Notes under the pieces: generated by a model
The model's database searches: none
Told to the model about the DNA's origin: nothing
Seen by the model: the letters and a program-made list of their open reading frames with translations, nothing else
Translations under genes and position numbers: made by a program
NCBI GenBank assembly: GCA_023430425.1
Contig: JAEZAR010000071.1
Span: 1 to 5,959 of the forward strand
Direction of reading: 5' to 3'
Origin: Actinomycetes bacterium
Lineage (GTDB): Bacteria > Actinomycetota > Actinomycetes > Actinomycetales > Cellulomonadaceae
Length of the DNA: 5,959 nt
Shown: piece after piece, positions 1 to 4,859 of the stretch
Layout: every line of letters starts with the position of its first letter
Position numbering within the stretch: position 1 is the stretch's first letter

Positions 1-14
1 GTGCCGGCGAGGAC

Positions 15-1367
15 GTGACACCCGACGAGTCGGCTCCGGCGCGGACCAAGCCGGCGGCCAAGGCGGCGAAGGCGGCCGGGTCGGCGAAGGCCGCCGCCGT
101 CACCGGGACGGGCAAGGCCACCTCCCGGCGTGCCGGCGCGAAGGCTGCGGCGGCCCCCGCGGCCGAGGTGCCCGCGGGCACGGACGACGAGCTCGAGGGC
201 GACGACGCCGAGCCCGAGGACATCGACCCGGAGGACGTCGCCGAGGTCGAGGTCCCGGAGGACGTCACGGACCTCGAGGACGAGGACGAGGCCGGGACGG
301 AGGCCGAGCCCGCGGACGAGGACGCGTCGGACGACGACGCCGCGCCGGCCACCGCGGCGGCCGAGCCCGCCGCGGAGGACGAGGCCGACGAGGTCGGGTT
401 CACCGTCTCCGACGCGGACGACGATGACGCGCCCGCCCAGCAGGTCGTGACCGCGGGTGCCACCGCCGACCCCGTCAAGGACTACCTGAAGCAGATCGGC
501 AAGGTCGCGCTCCTCAACGCGGAGCAGGAGGTCGAGCTCGCGAAGCGCATCGAGGCCGGCCTGTTCGCCGAGGAGAAGCTCGCCAGCACGCCGAACGTGG
601 AGCCGAAGCTGCGCCGCGAGCTGGAGTGGATCGCCCAGGACGGCCGCCGCGCGAAGAACCACCTCCTCGAGGCGAACCTGCGCCTGGTCGTCTCGCTCGC
701 CAAGCGCTACACCGGCCGCGGGATGCTCTTCCTGGACCTGATCCAGGAGGGCAACCTCGGCCTGATCCGCGCGGTCGAGAAGTTCGACTACACCAAGGGC
801 TACAAGTTCTCGACCTACGCGACGTGGTGGATCCGGCAGGCCATCACGCGGGCGATGGCCGACCAGGCACGCACCATCCGCATCCCGGTGCACATGGTCG
901 AGGTCATCAACAAGCTCGCGCGCGTGCAGCGCCAGATGCTCCAGGACCTCGGCCGGGAGCCGACGCCGGAGGAGCTCGCCAAGGAGCTGGACATGACCCC
1001 CGAGAAGGTGGTCGAGGTCCAGAAGTACGGCCGTGAGCCCATCTCGCTGCACACGCCGCTCGGCGAGGACGGCGACAGCGAGTTCGGGGACCTCATCGAG
1101 GACTCCGAGGCGGTCGTCCCCGCGGACGCCGTGAGCTTCACCCTGCTCCAGGAGCAGCTGCACCAGGTGCTGGACACGCTCTCCGAGCGTGAGGCCGGCG
1201 TGGTCTCGATGCGGTTCGGCCTCACCGACGGCCAGCCCAAGACGCTCGACGAGATCGGCAAGGTCTACGGGGTCACGCGCGAGCGGATCCGGCAGATCGA
1301 GTCCAAGACCATGTCGAAGCTGCGCCACCCGAGCCGGTCCCAGGTCCTGCGCGACTACCTGGACTGA
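15..1367 (+). CDS. sigA: Principal RNA polymerase sigma factor SigA/HrdB (RpoD family), probably 5'-truncated
   Basis: Primary sigma-70 factor: binds core RNA polymerase in the cytoplasm and recognises -10 and -35 promoter elements of housekeeping genes. Numbered from the GTG at 15 (450 residues), 1-50 are Ala/Lys/Arg-rich and 51-140 are mostly Asp/Glu/Ala, both low complexity. Region 1.2 follows at about 152-185 ([11 protein letters not shown]). Region 2 spans about 216-290, with core-binding and -10 recognition/melting motifs such as [10 protein letters not shown] and [14 protein letters not shown]. Region 3 is about 295-370. Region 4 is about 383-437, with the -35 helix-turn-helix [20 protein letters not shown]. 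The C-terminus LRDYLD is typical of group 1 sigmas. The start is doubtful: the frame is open to the window edge, the only purine-rich stretch (GAGG, 9-12) lies just 2 bases before the GTG, and actinobacterial SigA tails are often longer. Family assignment is certain; the exact start is not. Confidence 0.96.
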   Translation: MTPDESAPARTKPAAKAAKAAGSAKAAAVTGTGKATSRRAGAKAAAAPAAEVPAGTDDELEGDDAEPEDIDPEDVAEVEVPEDVTDLEDEDEAGTEAEPADEDASDDDAAPATAAAEPAAEDEADEVGFTVSDADDDDAPAQQVVTAGATADPVKDYLKQIGKVALLNAEQEVELAKRIEAGLFAEEKLASTPNVEPKLRRELEWIAQDGRRAKNHLLEANLRLVVSLAKRYTGRGMLFLDLIQEGNLGLIRAVEKFDYTKGYKFSTYATWWIRQAITRAMADQARTIRIPVHMVEVINKLARVQRQMLQDLGREPTPEELAKELDMTPEKVVEVQKYGREPISLHTPLGEDGDSEFGDLIEDSEAVVPADAVSFTLLQEQLHQVLDTLSEREAGVVSMRFGLTDGQPKTLDEIGKVYGVTRERIRQIESKTMSKLRHPSRSQVLRDYLD

Positions 1368-1381
1368 CCTCGCGCGACCCT

Positions 1382-1407
1382 GGGTGTCCGGCTGCGGCCG
1401 GGCACCC
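1382..1407 (+). terminator. Hairpin terminator downstream of sigA
   Basis: Arms GGGTGTCCGGC (1382-1392) and GCCGGGCACCC (1397-1407) pair over 11 bp with one G-U wobble around the 4-base loop TGCG. It begins 14 bases after the sigA stop. There is no U tract, which is common for actinobacterial terminators. The position and the opposing downstream gene support termination of sigA; this is not proven. Confidence 0.7.
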
Positions 1408-1414
1408 CGCAGGC

Positions 1415-1477
1415 GTCGGGCGGGCATCCGCGCGTCGGGCGCGCATCCGTAGGTCGGGCGCACATCCGTGCGTCCGG
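1415..1477. repeat. 19-bp tandem repeat, about 3.3 copies, between convergent genes
   Basis: Three full units begin at 1415, 1434 and 1453: GTCGGGCGGGCATCCGCGC, GTCGGGCGCGCATCCGTAG and GTCGGGCGCACATCCGTGC. A fourth begins at 1472 as GTCCGG and then decays. The core GTCGGGCG-n-n-CATCCG keeps an exact 19-base period. It lies between the sigA hairpin and a second hairpin, outside any credible gene. The period is not a multiple of three. Function unknown; it could be slippage debris or an array of binding sites. Confidence 0.75.
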
Positions 1478-1492
1478 ACCCCTGACGGCGGG

Positions 1493-1527
1493 TCCCGATG
1501 TCGGCGTGTACGCCACCTGCATCGGGG
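1493..1527 (-). terminator. Compound inverted repeat, candidate terminator for the DUF456 gene
   Basis: Outer arms CCCGATG (1494-1500) and CATCGGG (1520-1526) pair over 7 bp. An inner pair GGCGT (1503-1507) and ACGCC (1510-1514) is stacked between them with an asymmetric internal loop. Read on the minus strand it starts 17 bases after the DUF456 stop, the right place to end that transcript. It has no U tract and is weaker than the sigA hairpin, so the role is inferred from position. Confidence 0.4.
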
Positions 1528-1543
1528 GGAGGGGGCGGGCGGG

Positions 1544-2038
1544 TCAGCCCGCAGGGCCGGCGAACACCGTGAGCTCGGCGAGGAGCCAGGTCACCGCGGC
1601 GGCGAGCGCGAGACCCAGCTCGATGAGCATGCCCAGGGCCGACATCCGGATGGCGAGCCATGCCGACGCCCAGGCAGCCGACCGGTCGCCGAGACGCCGG
1701 TACTCCATGGCGTAGAGCCCCGCGGGGAAGAAGACGAACAGGCCGACCACGGGCAGGACGAAGAACCCGACGAGCCCGGCCAGGCCCGCGACCACGAAGG
1801 TCGACCGCGGCACGCCCGACTGCGCCACCCGTCGACCGGGCACGAGGTAGCTCGCACCCCACCCGGCGGCCAGCAGCGCCACGACGAGCACCAGGACCGC
1901 CCACGCCCAGCCCCCGGTGTCGAGTGCCCAGACGAGGACGGCCGCAGCGATGATCACCGAGCCGGGCAGGACGGGCACGACGATGCCTACGAGCCCCACC
2001 AGGATCGCCAGCCCGACGCCGATCGCGACGAGGTCCAC
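1544..2038 (-). CDS. DUF456 family integral membrane protein
   Basis: A 164-residue, very hydrophobic protein with no known biochemical function, expected in the cytoplasmic membrane. Hydrophobic segments lie at about 3-39, 44-66, 82-110 and 124-158, the first and third long enough for a hairpin or two helices. Two related Gly/Pro-rich motifs are visible, GLVGIVVPVLPG (15-26) and GLVGFFVLPVVG (88-99). The first is the hallmark of DUF456 and the pair suggests an internal duplication. There is a short basic loop at 68-79 and a charged loop at 111-120 (MEYRRLGDRS). The GTG start is supported by GAGGAG 5 bases upstream. The gene converges on sigA and lies downstream of, and in the same direction as, the small DUF7455-type gene, with a strong hairpin between them, so it may have its own promoter, although I see no clear one. 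The family call is firm; the function is unknown. Confidence 0.88.
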   Translation of the reverse strand: MDLVAIGVGLAILVGLVGIVVPVLPGSVIIAAAVLVWALDTGGWAWAVLVLVVALLAAGWGASYLVPGRRVAQSGVPRSTFVVAGLAGLVGFFVLPVVGLFVFFPAGLYAMEYRRLGDRSAAWASAWLAIRMSALGMLIELGLALAAAVTWLLAELTVFAGPAG

Positions 2039-2043
2039 GTCAG

Positions 2044-2049
2044 CTCCTC
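2044..2049 (-). promoter_or_regulatory. Shine-Dalgarno sequence of the DUF456 gene
   Basis: On the minus strand GAGGAG is followed by the 5-base spacer CTGAC and then GTG at 2038. It fixes the start of this gene. It is also the only well-spaced ribosome binding site I can find in the window, in contrast to parE and the GNAT gene. Confidence 0.8.
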
Positions 2050-2090
2050 ACAGTGGTGGCCGGCTCGCCACGGCGCGGGACGGGCCGGAC

Positions 2091-2132
2091 ATGACAGGTC
2101 CGGCCGGGTGGAGCCGGCCGGACCTGGGTCAT
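2091..2132 (-). terminator. Long near-perfect hairpin between the DUF7455-type and DUF456 genes
   Basis: AGGTCCGGCCGG (2096-2107) pairs perfectly with CCGGCCGGACCT (2114-2125) around the loop GTGGAG. Outside this, ATGAC (2091-2095) pairs with GTCAT (2128-2132) across a 2-base GG bulge, giving 17 bp in all. On the minus strand it begins 17 bases after the stop of the DUF7455-type gene. It is the strongest secondary structure in the window. Likely a Rho-independent-type terminator without a U tract, or a read-through-limiting or RNA-stabilising hairpin between two co-directional genes. Confidence 0.72.
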
Positions 2133-2138
2133 CGGAGC

Positions 2139-2147
2139 GGGGGGGGG
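2139..2147. repeat. Homopolymer run of nine G (nine C on the gene strand)
   Basis: Nine consecutive G start 2 bases beyond the stop codon of the minus-strand DUF7455-type gene and end before its hairpin. Slippage here would not alter that protein. It is also a place where sequencing length errors are likely. Confidence 0.85.
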
Positions 2148-2149
2148 CG

Positions 2150-2368
2150 TCAGCGCGCGGCGGCGCCGTGCTCCTCGTGCAGACGCTCCGTCTCGTCCTG
2201 CACGTGGATCGCGACGTCGGAGTACGCGGCCGCGTGCCGACGCGCATGGTGCGCGCAGAAGAGGAGCTCGCCCTTGGCCAGCACCACGCGGACGTACGCC
2301 TGCGCGCCGCAACGGTCGCAGCGGTCGGCTGCGGTCAGCGGTGTCGGTGTCGGTGTCGTGGTGGTCAC
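2150..2368 (-). CDS. Small zinc-ribbon-like protein, DUF7455 type
   Basis: A 72-residue soluble protein of unknown function, of a kind found widely in actinomycetes. After a Thr/Pro-rich leader (1-10) comes LTAADRCDRCGAQAYVRV (11-28). Cys17 and Cys20, then Cys38 and His41 in FCAHHARRH, give a C-x2-C-x17-C-x2-H pattern able to hold one zinc ion. The acidic tail around DETERLHEEHG (58-68) is probably helical. The GTG at 2368 is chosen because no other in-frame start lies between it and the conserved LTAADRC block, and because the frame upstream is non-coding sequence of the parE regulatory region. A GGAG lies only 2 bases before the GTG, too close for a normal Shine-Dalgarno, so translation may be leaderless. 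The gene diverges from parE across 336 bp. The family name is from memory. Nucleic-acid or protein binding is plausible from the zinc motif but not shown. Confidence 0.85.
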   Translation of the reverse strand: MTTTTPTPTPLTAADRCDRCGAQAYVRVVLAKGELLFCAHHARRHAAAYSDVAIHVQDETERLHEEHGAAAR

Positions 2369-2374
2369 GGCTCC

Positions 2375-2380
2375 ATGTAA
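2375..2380 (-). promoter_or_regulatory. Weak candidate -10 box of the DUF7455-type gene
   Basis: On the minus strand TTACAT is followed by 6 bases (GGAGCC) and the GTG start, the same spacing seen before parE and the GNAT gene. It lacks the conserved A at the second position of TAnnnT, and no -35 box is evident. Offered only because the geometry matches. Confidence 0.25.
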
Positions 2381-2417
2381 CCATCGCTCCCCGCCGTCGG
2401 TCGCATCGAGAGCGCCA

Positions 2418-2441
2418 GGTTCGCTACCCGCGAATCGAACC
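2418..2441. promoter_or_regulatory. Inverted repeat GGTTCG-N12-CGAACC, candidate operator
   Basis: GGTTCG (2418-2423) is mirrored exactly by CGAACC (2436-2441). A nested alternative pairs TTCGC (2420-2424) with GCGAA (2430-2434). It lies about 50 bases upstream of the DUF7455-type start and is unusually rich in A and T for this region. If both flanking genes are leaderless it is not transcribed, so a protein-binding site is more likely than an RNA structure. No match to a regulator that I know. Confidence 0.4.
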
Positions 2442-2454
2442 GGTACCCGACCGA

Positions 2455-2494
2455 GACCCCGCGGTGACCTCCGCCCGCCGGCCCCGGCGGGGTC
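2455..2494. repeat. Nested inverted repeats in the parE upstream region
   Basis: An outer pair GACCCCGC (2455-2462) and GCGGGGTC (2487-2494) encloses a near-perfect palindrome CCCGCCGGCCCCGGCGGG (2474-2491), whose 8-base arms flank a CC centre. The two structures overlap at the right arm and so exclude each other. It lies 15 bases before the 17-bp tandem array. GC-rich sequence makes such palindromes commoner by chance, so function is uncertain. Confidence 0.5.
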
Positions 2495-2508
2495 CGCAGC
2501 CCCTCGCC

Positions 2509-2642
2509 GGGCCGTCCGGGTGCCGTGCCGGTTCGGCTGCCGTGCCGGCTCGGCTGCCGGGCCAGTCCGACTGCCGGGCCAGTCCGACTGCCGGGCGGTT
2601 CGGGCGCCGGGCCAGTCCGGGTCCCGGGCCCGTCCGGTGCCC
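2509..2642. repeat. Degenerate 17-bp tandem array, eight units, upstream of parE
   Basis: Eight head-to-tail units of 16-17 bases begin at 2509, 2525, 2542, 2559, 2576, 2593, 2609 and 2626. The consensus is close to GGGCCAGTCCGACTGCC. Units at 2559 and 2576 are identical, those at 2525 and 2542 differ at one base, and the outer units drift. The two identical units carry the perfect dyad CAGTC-C-GACTG (2563-2573 and 2580-2590). The array ends 50 bases before the parE -10 box. A reading frame runs through it into parE, but the 17-base period shifts frame with each unit and the conserved ParE start is at 2705, so it is non-coding. It, with the two dyads, fills most of the 336-bp gap between the divergent genes. 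Confidence 0.85.
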
Positions 2643-2692
2643 CGCCGTCCCCGGGGTCGGCACGCCTGCCGGGCCGCGCACCGGCGACCGCT

Positions 2693-2698
2693 TACCCT
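2693..2698 (+). promoter_or_regulatory. -10 box of parE, leaderless arrangement
   Basis: TACCCT fits the actinobacterial -10 consensus TAnnnT. It is followed by exactly 6 bases (CGTGGG) and then the GTG of parE, so transcription would begin at or next to the start codon. No Shine-Dalgarno precedes the GTG. No good -35 box is visible, which is usual for this class of promoter. Confidence 0.6.
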
Positions 2699-2704
2699 CG
2701 TGGG

Positions 2705-4837
2705 GTGACGAGCACCCTGTCGGAGTCCAGCTACACCGCGCGCCACCTCTCGGTCCTCGAGGGGCTGGAAGCGGTCCGCAAGCGCCCCGGCATGTACATC
2801 GGCACCACCGACTCCCGCGGCCTCATGCACTGCGTGTGGGAGATCATCGACAACGCCGTCGACGAGGCCCTCGCCGGCCACTGCGACCAGATCGACGTCG
2901 TGCTGCACGCGGACTCCTCGGTGGAGGTGCGCGACAACGGGCGCGGCATCCCCGTGGACATCGAGCCCAAGACGGGCCTCACCGGGGTGGAGGTCGTGTT
3001 CACCAAGCTCCACGCGGGCGGCAAGTTCGGCGGCGGCTCGTACGCGGCGTCGGGCGGCCTGCACGGCGTGGGCGCGAGCGTCGTCAACGCGCTCTCCGCC
3101 CGGCTCGACGTCGAGGTCGACCGCGGCGGCCGCACGCACCGGATGACCTTCCACCGCGGGGAGCCGGGCACCTACGACGACCAGGCCCACGGCGGCGTGC
3201 CCGGCCCGGAGGCGCCGTTCACCCCGTTCGTCGAGGCGTCGGAGCTCGCCCTCGTCGGCAAGGTCGCCCGTGCGCGCACCGGCACGCGGGTGCGGTACTG
3301 GGTCGACCGGCAGATCTTCCCCGCGACGGCGACGTTCTCCTACGACGAGCTCGTCTCGCGCGTGCGCCAGACGACGTTCCTGGTGCCCGGCCTGCGCGTC
3401 ACGGTCCGGGACGAGCGGCGGATGCCGGGCACGCCCGGGGCGGACGGCCCGCACGAGGAGAGCTTCGTCGCGGCCGGTGGCACCGTCGACTTCGTCGACT
3501 TCCTGGCGCCCGACACGCCGCTGACCGACACGTGGCGCCTGACCGGGACCGGCACCTTCACCGAGACCGTGCCCGTCCTCGACGACCGCGGGCACCTCAC
3601 CTCCCAGGCGGTGGAGCGCACCTGCGAGGTCGACGTCGCACTGCGCTGGGGCACGGGCTACGACACCGAGGTCCGCACGTTCGTCAACATCATCTCCACG
3701 CCGAAGGGCGGCACCCACCTCGCGGGGTTCGAGCAGGCCCTCGTCAAGACGCTGCGCAAGCAGGTCGAGGTCAACGCCCGCCGGCTCAAGCTCGGCGCGA
3801 AGGAGACTGCGGGGGAGCGCATCGAGAAGGACGACATCCTCGCCGGGCTCACCGCCGTCCTCACGGTCCGCCTCGCCGAGCCGCAGTTCGAGGGCCAGAC
3901 CAAGGAGGTGCTCGGCACCGGACCGGTGCGCGGCATCGTCGCCAAGGTCGTCGAGGCGGAGCTCACCGCGCTGCTCACCTCCACCAAGCGGGACCACAAG
4001 GCCCAGTCGGCGCTCCTGCTCGACAAGGTCGTCGCCGAGATGCGCGCCCGACTGTCCGCCCGCAAGCAGAAGGAGATCTCGCGCCGCAAGAACGCGCTCG
4101 AGACGTCGGCGCTGCCCGCCAAGCTGGCGGACTGCCGCAGCGACGACGTCGAGCGGAGCGAGCTGTTCATCGTCGAGGGCGACAGCGCCCTCGGCACCGC
4201 CAAGCTCGCCCGGCAGTCGGACTTCCAGGCCCTCCTGCCGATCCGCGGCAAGATCCTCAACGTCCAGAAGGCGTCCGTGGCGGACATGCTCAAGAACGCG
4301 GAGTGCGCCGCGATCATCCAGGTGATCGGCGCCGGGTCCGGACGCAGCTTCGACCTGGAGGCCGCTCGCTACGGCAAGATCGTCATGATGACGGACGCCG
4401 ACGTCGACGGCGCGCACATCAGGACCCTGCTGCTGACGCTGTTCTACCGCTACATGCGCCCGCTCGTGGACGCGGGCCGCGTGTTCGCCGCCGTCCCGCC
4501 GCTGCACCGCGTCGAGCTCGTCGGGGGCGCGAAGCCCGAGTACGTCTACACCTACTCCGAGGCTGAGCTGCACCAGACCCTGGCGCGGCTGCAGAGGTCC
4601 GGCCGCCGCTACAAGGACGACATCCAGCGCTACAAGGGCCTCGGCGAGATGGACGCCGACCAGCTCGCGGAGACGACCATGGACCCCCGGCGCCGCACGC
4701 TGCGCCGGGTCACCGCGCGCGACGCCGCGGCCGCCGAGCAGGTCTTCGAGCTCCTCATGGGGTCCGACGTCGCCCCGCGCCGCGACTTCATCGTCGCGGG
4801 CGCGGCCGAGCTGGACCGGGCGCGCATCGACGCCTGA
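2705..4837 (+). CDS. parE: DNA topoisomerase IV subunit B (type IIA topoisomerase ATPase subunit)
   Basis: With ParC it forms topoisomerase IV, which passes one duplex through another using ATP and separates linked daughter chromosomes. The protein has 710 residues, complete for the family. GHKL ATPase (about 1-225): RKRPGMYIG (25-33), catalytic Glu46 and Asn50 in EIIDNAVDEALAG, DNGRGIP (77-83) and the ATP lid GGLHGVGASVVNALS (117-131). Transducer domain (about 226-405): ends in the QTK loop, with Gln398 and Lys400. Toprim domain: EGDSA (Glu491), LPIRGKILNV (511-520) and DADVDGAHI with the metal ligands Asp564, Asp566 and Asp568. The C-terminal block contains IQRYKGLGEM (640-649). ParE rather than GyrB is preferred because it lies near sigA, as I recall for Streptomyces, and not by dnaN/recF; the protein alone does not fully separate the two. 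The GTG at 2705 fits the family N-terminus. The frame is open further upstream to 2525, but that stretch is the repeat array. Confidence 0.93.
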   Translation: MTSTLSESSYTARHLSVLEGLEAVRKRPGMYIGTTDSRGLMHCVWEIIDNAVDEALAGHCDQIDVVLHADSSVEVRDNGRGIPVDIEPKTGLTGVEVVFTKLHAGGKFGGGSYAASGGLHGVGASVVNALSARLDVEVDRGGRTHRMTFHRGEPGTYDDQAHGGVPGPEAPFTPFVEASELALVGKVARARTGTRVRYWVDRQIFPATATFSYDELVSRVRQTTFLVPGLRVTVRDERRMPGTPGADGPHEESFVAAGGTVDFVDFLAPDTPLTDTWRLTGTGTFTETVPVLDDRGHLTSQAVERTCEVDVALRWGTGYDTEVRTFVNIISTPKGGTHLAGFEQALVKTLRKQVEVNARRLKLGAKETAGERIEKDDILAGLTAVLTVRLAEPQFEGQTKEVLGTGPVRGIVAKVVEAELTALLTSTKRDHKAQSALLLDKVVAEMRARLSARKQKEISRRKNALETSALPAKLADCRSDDVERSELFIVEGDSALGTAKLARQSDFQALLPIRGKILNVQKASVADMLKNAECAAIIQVIGAGSGRSFDLEAARYGKIVMMTDADVDGAHIRTLLLTLFYRYMRPLVDAGRVFAAVPPLHRVELVGGAKPEYVYTYSEAELHQTLARLQRSGRRYKDDIQRYKGLGEMDADQLAETTMDPRRRTLRRVTARDAAAAEQVFELLMGSDVAPRRDFIVAGAAELDRARIDA

Positions 4838-4847
4838 CGCCCTTGGA

Positions 4848-4853
4848 TAGGTT
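4848..4853 (+). promoter_or_regulatory. -10 box of the GNAT gene, leaderless arrangement
   Basis: TAGGTT (TAnnnT) sits in the 22-base gap after the parE stop and is followed by exactly 6 bases (GGACCC) and the GTG at 4860. The geometry is identical to that of parE. No Shine-Dalgarno is present. A poor -35 candidate (TCGACG, 4827-4832) lies inside the end of parE at a short spacing of 15. The gene may therefore be transcribed both from here and by read-through from parE. Confidence 0.5.
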
Positions 4854-4859
4854 GGACCC

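Noticed and set aside
1..20. GTG at position 1 as the sigA start
   Set aside because: That frame hits TGA at 16-18. SigA is in the frame beginning at base 3, whose first visible start is the GTG at 15.
2417..2446. Possible SOS (LexA) box around CGAAC at 2436
   Set aside because: The actinobacterial box needs CGAAC-N4-GTTCG. Here CGAAC is followed by CGGT and then ACCCG, so the right half-site is missing.
2430..2448. Minus-strand GGTTCGATTCG resembling a tRNA T-loop
   Set aside because: The flanking bases do not form a 5-bp T stem, and no anticodon or D arm can be placed upstream. The resemblance is limited to the loop consensus.
2509..2642. CRISPR-like array
   Set aside because: The units are contiguous, with no unique spacers between conserved repeats and no cas genes nearby; it is a simple tandem repeat.
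2525..2704. N-terminal extension of ParE by 60 residues to the upstream ATG at 2525
   Set aside because: The stretch is the 17-bp repeat array and the -10 box. The predicted peptide is Pro/Gly/Arg low complexity, and family members begin a few residues before the conserved ARHLSVLEGLEAVRKRPGMYIG-type block, matching the GTG at 2705.
1917..2708. A 263-codon plus-strand frame across the DUF456 and DUF7455-type genes
   Set aside because: It is antisense to two credible genes, then runs through the repeat array; its composition is Arg/Pro/Ser-biased and it lacks domains.
2341..4566. A 741-codon plus-strand frame overlapping parE
   Set aside because: It is an Arg/Pro/Gly-rich frame-shifted shadow of parE with no recognisable motif.
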